From: Fagopyrum homotropicum
Taxonomy: Eukaryota; Streptophyta; Magnoliopsida; Caryophyllales; Polygonaceae
Assembly: GCA_033239125.1 (NCBI GenBank)
Contig: BSWB01000002.1
Span: 157,652,409 to 157,716,408, forward strand
DNA length: 64,000 nt
Direction of reading: 5' to 3'
Shown: piece after piece, positions 35,373-47,774 of the stretch
How positions within the stretch are numbered: position 1 is the stretch's first letter
How the letters are laid out: every line of letters begins with the position of its first letter
Translations under genes and position numbers: made by a program
Notes under the pieces: generated by a model
Database searches by the model: none
What the model was told of the DNA's origin: nothing
Seen by the model: only the letters and a program-made list of their open reading frames with translations

Positions 35373-36024
35373 TGTAACACCCCAAATTTTACAACTTAGG
35401 GAGTTACTGGTTAGGACCGCACAGTGGGTCCCGACCTTAGTTTGACAACAACTTAACATGATCTTACAACAAGGCACAGATAAGGAAAAACTAAAAATCA
35501 TAAAATAGTTTTTATCAATGCATGAATGTGAACAGATCAACTACAGCCGGAAAAGTAATATATCAAAATACGGAAGGAAACGATGTTCAACTGAAAAACC
35601 CACAAATGCAAAAACTGCAAAACGTCCTAAAGTACGACACCCCGGCTGACCACTACCATCTGGATCACTCGGCATCTGCTCTAACCTGTGTCAAATCTAA
35701 ACAACATATCAACCGTTAGCTAACTAACCAAATATAAGCAAAATGATAACAGCACAAACACAAACAGAAACAAAAATAAACAAACAACATGCTGGCACTC
35801 AACAAATTATTATCTGTTATTTAAGTGATTCACATTATTCAATTTAAGTTGTGGCACGAGAACTATTATTAGTTCTCGCCTCCGTTCCTTATCCAACTGG
35901 TGTAGGTATAGCTGACTTCCTTTGGTAGCATCACTACAAACCATGTGTGGACTAGTCCCGAAAGAAACCCCCAGCGCCCTGCGAGCTACTGAGCGGAATG
36001 CCACCGCCCGTTACTCTTAGGCCA
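35373..36024 (-). repeat. Truncated 3' LTR of element G
   Basis: Matches 37328-37979 base for base as far as I can read, then breaks at TTAGGCCA. Confidence 0.9.
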
Positions 36025-37302
36025 CTATATTCTTTCCTAGTTTAGCTGCATCATTCATCTGTCGTCAATGGACTCATCAGATTTTCCATGATAGCTCGTA
36101 AGTACATCTTCGCGATTCCTTTTACCTTGGTCATCAGCTGCTTGCGAGGTTCCGGTGTGAGTTGTTGGTGTTGGTAACTTAAGTCCCTTTGAGAGAGGGA
36201 AGTTATTACGGCCCTTGGGTATGCCACGATCATTTTCACACACTCTTGTTCCTGAGTTGGTGCTAGATTATAATGTTGCCTTTATAGTGATCCTTTAACT
36301 CCGCTTTCAAGATTCTATCATTTGGATATTTGTGTCACAATCTTTCTTGTAACTCACTTGCCTTATAGAAAGTCACTATGCCTCCATGGTTATGAAATCT
36401 ACCCTCCACTTTCTGGCTAATCCATAAGCTTCAGTTGTGTGGCTCTTTAAGTCTTCATAGTTGGTTTGACGACATATCTCTTCTTAACTCTTAGGTTATG
36501 GGTGTCTAGGTGGACCCGCTTGATTAGGATGCCGACTTCATTTGCCAATAGTGGCCATATTCCGCCCTGCTTCTAACAACAATCTTCATATTTTGGTCTG
36601 TCGGTAAGCTTAAATTTAATATTTCTTGTTTGGATTGGTCCTAAACCTTACTTTGACTTTCATTACTATGACTGTTTTTGACGGTATCTACGTGGTTCGT
36701 ATCGTCATTTTACACCACACTTGAAAGAACCTCTATGATGTCGCTCCAAATCTGCATCATTGTCGACCATCCAATGCTTTTCCGGAACTACTCTCATGTA
36801 TAATCTTCATTTGATCCTATTAAGTTAACTCGGGATCCCCTTCATGCCATGGTCGTTGGTGTTGTCCTCCAGCCTTCACTTTTCCATCTCGACGTTCCTC
36901 AACCAATCGGAGGAGTTGTCTGCCATTCGTCTACCCTAATGCACATAAGATGTGCATACTAATCCTCACGTTGACACCCTTCAAAATCTACTTAGATGTG
37001 CCAACGGAGTGAGAAACTCATTAATCTCTATTAAGGACATAATATATTATTATGCTACTAACCTTTGACATAAGATATCTATTGTACATATCTTTATAAA
37101 CAGCTACTACATCAATATAACATTTCTAAATGTACTAAGCTGCCGAGATCCGCAGAGGTAGTGGTGGTCATCCGTACTTTCTATCCCAACCCGACTCTGT
37201 ATGCATTTCAAAACCAAAATCTTCTTTGGAAAACTCAGACTCCTTTCGGGTTCTGTTTATTTACTTATATGACCTTTTTAGCAGATTCAAGTGCCATTGT
37301 TG
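36025..37302 (-). pseudogene. Residual internal region of element G
   Basis: Short minus frames only (two overlapping of about 62 codons at 36051-36243). Position next to the PBS suggests remains of a gag gene, but no capsid or zinc-knuckle motif could be identified. The rest of gag and all of pol are missing. Confidence 0.5.
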
Positions 37303-37325
37303 CCAACCTAGAGCTCTGATACCAT
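37303..37325 (-). promoter_or_regulatory. Initiator-tRNA-Met primer-binding site of element G
   Basis: The minus strand reads TGGTATCAGAGCTCTAGG next to the LTR end. Confidence 0.9.
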
Positions 37326-37327
37326 GT

Positions 37328-39879
37328 TGTAACACCCCAAATTTTACAACTTAGGGAGTTACTGGTTAGGACCGCACAGTGGGTCCCGACCTTAGTTTGA
37401 CAACAACTTAACATGATCTTACAACAAGGCACAGATAAGGAAAAACTAAAAATCATAAAATAGTTTTTATCAATGCATGAATGTGAACAGATCAACTACA
37501 GCCGGAAAAGTAATATATCAAAATACGGAAGGAAACGATGTTCAACTGAAAAACCCACAAATGCAAAAACTGCAAAACGTCCTAAAGTACGACACCCCGG
37601 CTGACCACTACCATCTGGATCACTCGGCATCTGCTCTAACCTGTGTCAAATCTAAACAACATATCAACCGTTAGCTAACTAACCAAATATAAGCAAAATG
37701 ATAACAGCACAAACACAAACAGAAACAAAAATAAACAAACAACATGCTGGCACTCAACAAATTATTATCTGTTATTTAAGTGATTCACATTATTCAATTT
37801 AAGTTGTGGCACGAGAACTATTATTAGTTCTCGCCTCCGTTCCTTATCCAACTGGTGTAGGTATAGCTGACTTCCTTTGGTAGCATCACTACAAACCATG
37901 TGTGGACTAGTCCCGAAAGAAACCCCCAGCGCCCTGCGAGCTACTGAGCGGAATGCCACCGCCCGTTACTCTTAGGCCAAAATACAGGTCGGTATTTATA
38001 TATCACAACCTATCTCTCTAACATGTCAATCACACACCACCATCATCATTTATACTCATATTTAGCAGTCAGCTAAGTAAGCCCAAAGGACTTACCTGTT
38101 ATAACGCTCGACTCTTTAGTAGTCACTTGCTCTGTAACTGTACCCACTCAGTTGCCTGTTAAAGGCGATAAGTGTATTAGCACACTTTCACGTAGATAGA
38201 AGTCTACAACTTCTGAGATTAATTAAGTATCAAGACGTACTAGCTACATTATTAGTTTTAGGGTAAAATGACCATTTTACCCTTCGTTCCGATTTTCTCG
38301 AAGACCCTAAAATTCATGTCCAAACTCCTATTTGAAGTTCTAAAATATATCCTAACTCTTAGAATTTTATTAGGTGCGAAATAGACATTTTTCCTATGTT
38401 TCTATTTTCCGGAAGAACCGAAAAAGGCTTAACTTCGGCTCTAAATATAAAATTCTTAACGGCTTATAAAATTTCCGAATTTAATATCTAGATCATCTAT
38501 GAGGTTCTATCTAGCCTTAGAAGAAAGAATTTCTCCAAACTGTTCAGCCGATATTTTTATAATAATTCCCAAAGTCGGTTCCTCACTCTACTTTCTTATA
38601 CTTAGTCAAATTTATAAGTTCAATAAAACTGCTCAACTACCTAACTTCGGGAGCTCGTAACTTTCAATCCGACCGTTCATTTCTCACCAAATTTTAATAT
38701 GATAAACTACATATATCCGTCTACAACATATCCAAAATTCAACGGTGGATCTTTATCCAAACATTTTATAATTGATCGACAAGATGGGCTGTTCGAAACC
38801 TAAAAGCTGAAGAACTTAAATTAATTTACAGCAGCCCTTCCTTCCATTTTATGAACATACTCAGCAGCTCATTAACGTTATGTTATTTATGCTTAGGCTC
38901 AACAACAGCAGTTCACAAACACATGGATGACAGTGAAGTTGAAGAGGGGAGGAGCAAGCTTACGGAACTGCCGTCCGGCGTTAAGGGGTTGGCGATTCCG
39001 GCGGCGATGGGCTGGCGGTCCGACTGGGGTAGGCAGCGGCGGCGGCGCTGTGGTGGCTCCGGTGTAATACGAGGCTGAGCAGCGCCCTTTCTTCCTGCAG
39101 AAACGGGGCTGTTGAGTCTCGGACAGAGAAGAACGGAAAGAGGGAAAGCGAAGGGGAAGGACGGGAGAAGAGTGGCTCACCAGTCGGTCTGCAGTCGCCG
39201 GCGCGCGAGGAAGTCGACGGGAGCAGTGGTGGCGGCTTCTCCGGTGGAAAGCGAAGCGAAACAGCAGCAGCGTCGATTCCTGAGAGGGCCGGAAAGGTGA
39301 GTTCGGACAGAGAAGGCGGAAGAAGGAGAGGAAGGCTCACCTGGCTGCTGCAGTCGCCGGCGGACGGAGCGGCGCAGGTACTGGGCGGCGTTTCTGGTGG
39401 GAGCGAACTCCGGCTGGTGGTCGTGGCTTCAGCGTCGCGAGGGAGGAGGAGAAACAGCGGTTCGTTGCAAGTCCAGTAGAGGTAAGAGGTAAGCGGCAGA
39501 TGGATTTTCTTTTGGATTAGGATTAGGTTAACCCTAATTAGGGTTAGGGAAAAATAAGTGGGCTGCTAATTGGGCTTTGTAATGGCCCACACCCGGTCCG
39601 CTATGTGATTATAAATACGGATACGCAACCCGTTATTTGCGTACGGAAAATTATAAAAATACGGAAATAAATTTCCGTATTTTATAACTTATTATCTGTC
39701 TTATTTTTAACGTACATAATTTTATTTCCGGTAATTTAGTTTATCATTTTATGTGAATCTAGGTCACATAAAATGAATAGAACTAAGCTCGGTTATTTAC
39801 TTATTTATTTATTTACGATTTTCTCATCGGACTTTGGTTAATTTCAAATTATCGGAACTTAAAGTTTTCGGTTATTACA
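37328..39879 (-). repeat. 5' LTR of element G (2552 bp)
   Basis: Ends TGTAACACCCC and TTATTACA. It carries the GTAAGCCC-aaa-GGACTTAC hairpin (38077-38095), AGAAGT...ACTTCT (38198-38214), a GC-rich region (38900-39480) and the TCATTTTATGTGA inverted repeat (39744-39776). Related to solo LTR F by its TGTRATAACCGAAAA start. Confidence 0.9.
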
Positions 39880-40468
39880 ATCCGACCGTTCCATTGCCGG
39901 AAGAAGGGACCGAGGCGAGTTTTGGAGGATTCTCGTGTCACAAAAGAAGTTGAATTAGAACGGGATATGACTTAATAATAATAAAGATAATAAACCGGAT
40001 TTGTGTGCTTCTGAGTATGTCGTGTGACTATGATGATTTACTTGTGTTTGTGCCTTTCCCTTTAATTCTAATGCTTGGAATGTGAGCTAACGGTTTTATA
40101 CCGATTGTTGTAGATTGCCTTGCAGGTTAGGAAAGCGGCCGAGAGATCCGGAAGAGTGGGCAGCCGGGGTTCCGTACATTTTAGGAGTGGGTTTTGGTTG
40201 GAGTCGGGTTGTGTTTTATTCTTCGTTTATTATGTTGGTATGCCGTGTGTATGGCGTTTTGATCTTTGGTGTTGTTTATCGGCTGGAGTCTTTTGTTGTT
40301 TTCCTTCGGGTTTCTTATCATTTGCATTAAAAGGAATTTTGGTTTTGCCTTTATTTGTGCCATGTTGAAAGATCCGGTGAAATTGTTGTCAGGCTAAGGG
40401 TCGGGACCCATTGTGAGGTCCCAACCCGTAGCGCCCCGAGTCCCGCGGATTCGGGGTGTTACACAAAA

Positions 40469-40985
40469 GCTTTATCCCCTTAGAGAGAAAAAACACTAGA
40501 GCTCCATTGGAAGATCTAATTAGTGTTATACTAGAGTGTGTGTTACTCTGCGAAGTAACTAGGCTATTATAGCTAGATTAAGAGTTGGAGCTAGATCGTA
40601 GCATTGACTACAGTGAGAGAAGAAGGGGATTTCTTCTAGTTTGTATCTAGGACTCTTTGAAGCTGATAATAGATAGTCAGATCCTACGGATATACCCTGG
40701 GACGGAGAGTAGGCTATTTAGAGCCGAACTTCGTAAACATATCCTCGTGTCAATCTTTTCAATTCCGCATCATACATACTTTATTGTGACTAACTTTGTT
40801 TTGCAGGAGCAAGAAGTCAAGACCCTTGAAAGAAGTTTCAAAGCCCTTGAAATCAAAGTTTCACGACAAGCACTGATTGTCATCAAGGTTCTTGAAAGGA
40901 GTTTCAAGGCCTTGAGATTTGGTTTGCGAAAAGTTCCCATACTCTATTCAACCCCCTTCTAGAGTATCATTTAACTTAGTTATTT
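40469..40985 (+). repeat. SIRE-like copia LTR, right part
   Basis: Continues the LTR interrupted at 25849 and contains TATTCAACCCCCTTCTAGAG near 40950, a hallmark near the 3' end of SIRE LTRs. The end and any PBS are not clear. Confidence 0.5.
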
Positions 40986-41039
40986 CACCTACCGGTTCTT
41001 CAGAACCTAATCATACCTTGTTTCAAAATTTTATTTTAC

Positions 41040-41544
41040 TTGGATCGGCAATTCAGCGTCATCACAAACACCATGAACATATGCATCGCAAACAATAAAT
41101 CAACAATGACTCCACTAAGTAACAAAAACACAATTTTGCGACGGCATTAATTGACGTAAAAGAAAACGCACATTTTATGAAGGCCCAAACTGTCGGCGTT
41201 GTGCATCGTAAAGAAATATTTTTTTGTAACGGGATGAATCGCCGGCACAAAACTGCAAGCCTTTTGCAACGGCCTCAATTGCTGCCGTTGTTCCGTCGCA
41301 AATGATGTGTTTTTGGAAATTTCTGTCGCAAAAAAAGGAACACCTCTTGCAATGACATTACTTGTCGTCATTGTGCCGTCGCAAGAAACATGTCGATAGG
41401 GCAATTTTGCCGTCACAAAAAATATAACAATCACTGCAGGAATTAGGCTGTCTATATGCGGTCGCAAAAAAATAATTACTAGCAACGGCAAATGGTTGCC
41501 ATTGCAAAAGTTCGTCGCAATTTTTTTTTTTTTGTAGTAATTAT
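41040..41544. mobile_element. CACTA (EnSpm) terminal remnant
   Basis: Many subterminal repeats of the form CCGTCGCAA / TTGCGACGG in both orientations, then a T-run and TTTTTTGTAGTA at the right edge, close to the reverse of the CACTACAAAAA terminus. No transposase or left end found. Confidence 0.65.
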
Positions 41545-42013
41545 AGTACGAACAAAGTTTACAAGAAAAGCAAAGAAAGATAAAAATTATAAAAGATCTC
41601 CCATAAAGTATAAAGAAAAAGTAAGAGGAGTTTAGGAGGAGGATGTAAAACGTCTTTGTAAACCAAAAAATTGCAGCTAAGCTTCCAATGAAGTGAAGTT
41701 CAAATGTAGAGGACTGGAAAGTATTTTGCAAGCACTTGTCTCAGATCTCATGAACTTTCTTTTTTTCTATGCATTTTCACTTTCAAATGTAGGGTTTCAT
41801 GTGAGGAGGAGTAGCGCCGATAGGGTTTAGTATCAAAGAAAAGAGCTTAATATAGGATATATTTAGCAAATATATAGAATAAGAGGGAATGCTTTATAAT
41901 AAAGCCAAAAGGTTAACAACCATAACAGACTACCTATTCTTGTATATATATACTTGTGATCCGTTTCTACATTCAATATAGAATTTTCATTCAGTTTATT
42001 TCATCTCTTCACA
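41545..42013 (+). other. Non-coding, probably including a copia 5' LTR
   Basis: The last few hundred bases up to CTTCACA at 42013 precede a PBS and contain a TATA-like TATATATATAC near 41943. The LTR start was not located. Confidence 0.5.
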
Positions 42014-42116
42014 TGGTATCAGAGCCATGAATACTGATTCTCAATTTTTCGAAGTAAACCTTTCCATTTTCCCATAACATATTCCCTATTTTACACATTT
42101 TTTCGTAATCGTTCCA

Positions 42117-42966
42117 TGGCTACCAGCAAAGAGCCAAGACCAGATCCTCTTTCACTTGATATGAATTTGGATCGCAACACCATTGTTAATGTCAATGATT
42201 CTTTGTACTTGTCCAATTTGGACAATCCTAGAATGTAGTTGGTATCGATCTTATTCAACGGATCAAATTTCACTTCTTGGAGAAGGAACATACTTATGGC
42301 CCTTAGAGGCAAGTAGAAGCTAGGTTTTATTGATGGAACATGTGTGAAACCTGCAATTGGAGATGGGGACCACCTCACAAGGTGGATTCGAGCTGATTAC
42401 ATGATACGTTGTTGGATCTTGCATTCCATTAAATTAGAGATTGTTGAAATGTTCACCTATGTTGAATCTGCAATGGAGCTTTGGAAGGATATTGTGGAGT
42501 GTTTGAGGTATCTAATGCTCCTTTAATTTATCAGATCCATAAAGATCTAGCCTCTCTAAAGCAAGATAATGCCATGGTTGCAATCTATTTTGAAAAATGA
42601 AGAAACTATGGGCAAATTACTGTATATTGATGTCATTCCTTCTTGTCTATGTTGAGGAATTGCTTACTGTACTTGTGATATCTTTAAGAAACTATCAGCC
42701 AAGAGGAGCCTATTTTATGTCTTGAAACTCTACCTACTGAGAATAAAGTTTTTTCACATGATTCTTCAAGTAGAAAATCAAAAGGAACTTACATGTCATA
42801 TATCTCTTGCACATGATATTCTTGCTATATCTAGATATGTTCCTTACAAACAAGTTGGTGGCAGCAAGAAGGATTTTAAGAAGGATAAACTTGACAGATT
42901 GTGCTCTTATTGCAAAGAGAAGTGACATCTGCGAGAATCTTGTTTTAAACTCACAAGTGTTCCTAA
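42117..42966 (+). pseudogene. Copia gag (UBN2-type) with stops
   Basis: Begins MATSKEPRPDPLSLD at 42117. The gag core FNGSNFTSWRRNILMAL near 42258 is followed by CVKPAIGDGDH and SAMELWKDI, typical of the copia gag family (F-DGSNF-W, LW--L). A zinc knuckle near 42900 retains CSYC. TAG after PRM near 42238, another TAG near 42312 and a frame change near 42510 disrupt it. It would have encoded the particle protein. Confidence 0.85.
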
Positions 42967-43509
42967 CTGGTACAAGGAGTTTAAGGCTAAGGATGACAAA
43001 TTTTGAGGTGTTAATGTTGGTGTTAACACTCAAGTTTCTCAATCTGCTAATAATTTGGAAGTTGTAGTTGGTGATAATCCTCTAGAGATTTCAAATCCCC
43101 CTGCTTCTTCATCTTCTCTAGATTCATCTATTGTGAATGTCATTTATCAAGAGATGCTAAAATTAAGATGGACAAGCAGTCACCTACATCTATTAATTTT
43201 GCAAGCCCTTACTAATGACTCTCATTGCCACTGGTTAGACTAACCGCATCCCACTCCATCTATAATGCTATTTATGCACAATATTTCTATACGTATTTGC
43301 GTATAGACTCCGTCCATATTTGAACGGAGTGAATTTTTATTTAACTATTTACACGGAGAAAATACATGGTATGTAGAAATTTGTTTTAGATAGGAGTGTA
43401 AAATTTAACCCTTTTTACTAGGAATGTAGATAGTCTTACAAGGAAAACAATCTTTACAAAATTGGATTTACTCTCTAGAATCTCACATGTGTTGCATCTA
43501 CATCTATTA

Positions 43510-44011
43510 TGACCTTGTTTCATGAACGATTAGGTCATTTATCTTTGTCCAAACTTCATCATGTTAATGCTTGCCTTACTTCCAAATGACAAACAAAGGA
43601 CTTTCACACTTGTATTTTCACCAAGCAACATCGATTACCTTTTTCTCCAAGTACTTCACATGCTAAATCTGCTTTCAGTTTAATTCATGTTGGCATATGG
43701 GGGCTATATCACACCCGTGCATTATGTGGTGCTAGATACTTTCTAACCATCGTAGATGACTTTACTCATTGCACTTGGACCTTTCTCATGTCTAATAAGC
43801 AACAGGTACACATGATTCTCATGAATTTTTTGGCATATGTGAAGAATCAATTCCACACTACTATACATACTTTCAGATCCGACAATGGAGCTAAGTTCTT
43901 GCAACATCAACTCCAAGATTTTCATGAATTTCCTGGCATATTGTTCATCAACGATTGAACCCCTATGTCCATCAACAAAATGCCAGGGTTGAATGCAAGC
44001 ATCGCCACCTT
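43510..44011 (+). pseudogene. Copia integrase fragment
   Basis: A GAG-pre-integrase zinc finger (HERLGHLSLSKLHH near 43523; the second Cys pair position is partly lost) leads into the integrase core. Asp is in FLTIVDDFTH near 43750, Asp in RSDNGAKF near 43878 and Glu in ARVECKHRH near 43985, so all three catalytic residues are visible. One stop follows LTSK near 43588 and there is a frame change near 43950. It ends where chromovirus LTR sequence begins. Confidence 0.88.
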
Positions 44012-46314
44012 CAAAGCAACATGTAAACACATAGCATGATATCACATAAATCCGATTATTATCTTTATTAACGTCATTCACATTATTTATTTATACGTGT
44101 GGCACGAGAATTCTCTGACTCTTGCCTTCGGTTATTTATCCAGCTGAAGTGGTTTGGCGTACCTCCCCGTATACACAATGGAGTGGTTCAGTACCCTCAC
44201 TGTATACCAAGTTTTGCCTAGTCGCGAAGATACTCACATACTCCCTCGGGAGAACTGGACAAGTGACCACCTCCGTTACCCGTGGGCCAATTATAAGTCA
44301 GCTGTATATATCTAACAACATAATATAAACACGTAACGTAAACACCACTCATGTTATTCAGGCAACATAAGACTGTAATTAAGTAAGCCCAAAGGACTTC
44401 GTTGAACCGGTCAAGTCCCCTCAACCATATCACTCGATCCCGCTGAGTATACGCAACCGCCTAATCATAATATAGAGCTCATATCAATATGCTATCCAAC
44501 CCCTAGAAGTTTCAACTTCTAGGTCAACAACGGAAATCAGATAAAAGGACTAAACCAACTCTTTTATGAGAAAAGACGGTTTTACCCTAGGATCCGGAAA
44601 CTCTAAAAGTTCCTTGAAATCTCAAGAACTTCTACTAGATGCCCAACCAAGATCTCTAACTCTCCGGTGGAAGAATCTACTGACTTTGATAAAGGACAAA
44701 CTATCAAACTCCCTATCTAAACTAACTAAGGTTCAAGTAATAGGGTACTCTTAAATCCCAAACATTCTGAGAACACCTACTAACATGCCAAGCCATGATT
44801 ACTTATGATATAAATTCATAAGGATACACGTATAATCCCAAACCATCTCCAGGACACACTCTTAAACTCATCACAACTCTTCTATAACCCAACTGTATTT
44901 ATACCCAACTTCGGAACATTACAAAAACGGATCTAACCAATGGATCGCTCTCAAAACTTAACACATGCTACTATGCATATCCCTAAACAACATATCTAAA
45001 ACTCAAGTTCATCAAAGGTATACAACCCATAAAAATCTGCGTCCTAAAACTGCATCACAGGCAGATTTCTCAACACATAGAATATTTCAACACATCCTAT
45101 AGAAAATGCATGAGGACCCAATTTTTGAGAATCATATCTCTAAAACTATAACTCGGGTTACTCTCAACTTTCAATATGTTCTACTATGCAATACCGACTA
45201 TCACATATCAGAAAATAGATAAGGGGGGAAGAGTCTAACTTACCCAAAACAGGACCCGAAGTTGACTGCTTGTCCCTTCTTAAAATTTGGAAACGCATCA
45301 GCTCCCCGATCCATCTTCTAGGGCTGTTATAAAAGGTTCCGAGATACAAACGGGTACTCACATGATCACATATATAGAGAGGGTAACGCAGTGAAGGGGA
45401 GTGAGATCCTTACCCTACAATCAAAACCCGACATGCTCACGTGCACGAGAACGAATGAGGGACGTGACCTTCTATAACACTGCCGCACCAGCGGTTCCTA
45501 CCCGCCGCATCTACGACCTATGAGTTTCCGCACCAGCGGATCAGATCTGCCGCCACTGTGGCCTGGGAAGTTTCCCACCAGCGGCTATGGTCCGCCTCAA
45601 CAGCCTTGTGCGCTAGCGGCTCGGATCTACCACGCCTACGACCTGTCGATGTGTGTAGAAGTGGACTGCTGATGCGTCGTTTACTGGTCAATGTTTCCGA
45701 CAAGCTAAAGGGAGGTGGCGTGTCGGAGTCTTTTATCTCGGTCTTGAGAGATAGAAGAGGCTAGCGAGGCCATTGTCCTGACTGTAGGAAGCCATGGATG
45801 ACAAAACCATTCCCCTGATGTTGTATCAAAGGTGGAGGACGACTCTTCCTGCAGTGAAGTCCGGTATTGACCACCATTGCTTGTTGTCGAAGGAGAAGGT
45901 TGGCCGCTTCTACTGCTGTCCATGAGAGGATGAAGTTACGTGAGGTAAGGTTGGAGGGAGAAGGGAGGAGTTCTAGGGTTTATGTGAATGAGAGAGTCCA
46001 AGGGGGAGGGAGTGGTTGAACGTAAAAAACACAAGAGCATGGGATGGCTCCATTAGCCTCCTACTGGGCCCGGATGTCAATGCTTTAATGGGCCCGAATG
46101 GCATATCTAAAAGGATCAAACTCTTTTGACGGATAAGAAAGGGTACGGTAGATCGGTTTTGCGTACTTGATGTGAGCAAAATCCTCACCAAAACAAATAA
46201 AGACATCGAGGAACTTAGCGTCATATAAAATGACAAAATAACATAAAAGTCCCAAACCGGTCAAGCTCCGGTTAGTCTCGGAAATATTTGGAAATAAAAT
46301 TTTCGAATGTTACA
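44012..46314 (-). repeat. Truncated chromovirus LTR (family H)
   Basis: The right end AATGTTACA is followed by a polypurine tract (minus strand), so this is a 3' LTR whose outer end is missing. It carries GTAAGCCC-aaa-GGACTT (44383-44400), CTAGAAGT...ACTTCTAG (44503-44522), the conserved CACCTCCGTTACCCGTGGGCC block near 44270 and a cluster of GCACCAGCGG-like words (45480-45640). Confidence 0.8.
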
Positions 46315-47316
46315 TCAGTTCCCCCCTTAAAATAAGTTTCGTCCTAAAACAAAATAAGATTTTCAATAAAACACACATCACTGACTAAGCACTCAAGCAT
46401 GAAACAAAATAAGTAGTCAAACAATATCACACCAATACAGGGCCGAGCACTAACTCGTCGGTCTTGAGGTTGCAACTATCTCTGCATAGATCTCTGAATG
46501 GTTAGGTTTCATACTATCCACAATATATTAGGTTGTCTCATCGGCTTTTCTTCCAACTATTGGCTCCGAAATCTTTACATCTACTTACATCACAAGTGCA
46601 TGTTATTATGCTCTAGAATAGCTACCGGATACCCCACTTGTATCATCCGGCTCAACGGGCCGATCCTTGTAACTGAGGACCTATCTCGAGTCGGGTATGA
46701 TTCCTTCAACTGAGATCCCCAAACTTAGTCTCCCTGGAAAACTGAAGCTACACTCTCCAATAGGGTTAGGAATACTAGTCTATCAATCATTACCAAACTG
46801 CTTTAAATCTCAAATGGTTGTCTTACACAACTCACCTTATGACTTCACTGCGAATAATTATCCAACTTTCTTCCTTTCGTTGCAACCACTTCCTTCCGGC
46901 CTTCTAAAAAGGTTCCGAGTATCAGATCTAGGACAACCTACTTATACGTCTCCTAGCACTTTACTAAGCGTTAAATGCTAGTTGATCACAACTCACTTGG
47001 TCTTGTTTCCTAATATGATTCAGTCGTAATGTTCCTCAATTAATGACTCAACACCTACTTCTTTTCGGGTTTTAAACTTGATATAACTCAAAAATAAAGA
47101 TCCGGTAATCAAAATCCGGTTATTATTTTATAGATCTCTAACATAGCATTAACTCCACCTCAAACTTCTTAAATAGTTTTCACGATCTTAAAGTGACATA
47201 GAATATGTCCGGAAAGACGGTACCAGACACAAGGTGATATCACATCACCATCATTTGATCATAACTACTCAATAAATGCTAAGACACCATCTACATTGCA
47301 CCCTTTTATCCACCAC
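46315..47316 (-). pseudogene. 3' internal remnant of family H chromovirus
   Basis: Starts with a purine tract (minus strand TAAGGGGGGAACTGA) and TTTTAGGACGAAACTT, as in Tekay-type elements. No integrase or chromodomain frame could be recovered from the short open pieces. The end is not defined. Confidence 0.6.
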
Positions 47317-47772
47317 GTTATCAGCCCGATAATATCCCTCTGACTCAAGACGCAACCCCGCTTCGTTCTGATATAACATTACATGTAAACTCTACTCCAA
47401 GATTTTGCTTTCTCTATGCACGGTTATTGGGTTGCAAATATACTCATGTCGCTTCATTTTTTTATTTGTCGTTCGACTCAATATGATATACTCACTTTGA
47501 GCTTTCTAGTGCAGACCATGCATAATATATTTACTACGGTTATCAGCCCGATAATATCCCTATGACTCAAAATGCAACCCCGCGCTGTTCTGATATAACA
47601 TTACACGTAAACTCTACTCTGAGATTTTGCTTTTTCTATGCACGGTTAATAGGTTGCAAATATAATCTTGTCGCTTCTTTTTATTTTTATGTGTCGTTCG
47701 ACTCAATATGATAGTTACTCACTTTGAGCTTTCTACTCCGAGATTCTGCTTTCTCTATTCACGTTACTTTTG
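47317..47772. repeat. 222-bp tandem repeat, about two copies
   Basis: Units start GTTATCAGCCCGATAATATCCC at 47317 and 47539. A third partial unit starts near 47735 (CTACTCCGAGATTCTGC). Confidence 0.9.
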
Positions 47773-47774
47773 GT

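Larger units (their letters stand above)
35373..39879 (-). mobile_element. Nested chromovirus G with deleted interior and truncated 3' LTR
   Basis: Inserted in the 3' LTR of element E with TSD ATCCG at 35368-35372 and 39880-39884. The full 5' LTR is 37328-39879 and the intact PBS lies beside it. The left LTR copy keeps only 35373-36024, and 36025-37327 is leftover internal sequence without recognisable pol. The two LTR copies look identical over the shared 652 bp. Confidence 0.9.
25850..40463 (+). mobile_element. Chromovirus E: young LTR pair, decayed interior, carrying a nested element
   Basis: LTRs TGTAACGCCCC...GGGGTGTTACA at 25850-28795 and 33060-40463, flanked by TSD CAAAA (25845-25849 and 40464-40468). 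The interior of 4264 bp begins with an intact PBS and ends with an intact polypurine tract, but no frame exceeds about 85 codons. By eye the two LTRs differ by about seven substitutions plus a (TA)n length change, so insertion is recent while the interior is ancient. Probably a non-autonomous element mobilised in trans. The 3' LTR is interrupted by element G (35373-39879). Confidence 0.92.
33060..40463 (+). repeat. 3' LTR of chromovirus E, split by nested element G
   Basis: 33060-35372 plus 39885-40463 give 2892 bp. The difference of 54 bp from the 5' LTR equals the (TA)36 versus (TA)9 difference (33157-33174), so no other net indel exists. The GTAAGT of the hairpin is GTAAAT here. Confidence 0.92.
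42014..44011 (+). mobile_element. Ty1/copia retrotransposon relic
   Basis: PBS TGGTATCAGAGC at 42014-42025, then gag and integrase of copia type in order. Protease is interrupted by foreign AT-rich DNA at about 43243-43430, and RT onward is missing where a chromovirus LTR fragment abuts at about 44012. Confidence 0.85.

Noticed and set aside
36051..36243. Two overlapping 62-codon frames as a gag protein
   Set aside because: Too short and without capsid or zinc-knuckle motifs; kept only as residual internal sequence of element G.
41147..41731. 194-codon minus-strand frame with hydrophobic stretches
   Set aside because: Spans the CACTA subterminal repeats and an A/T tract; no recognisable protein, composition artefact.
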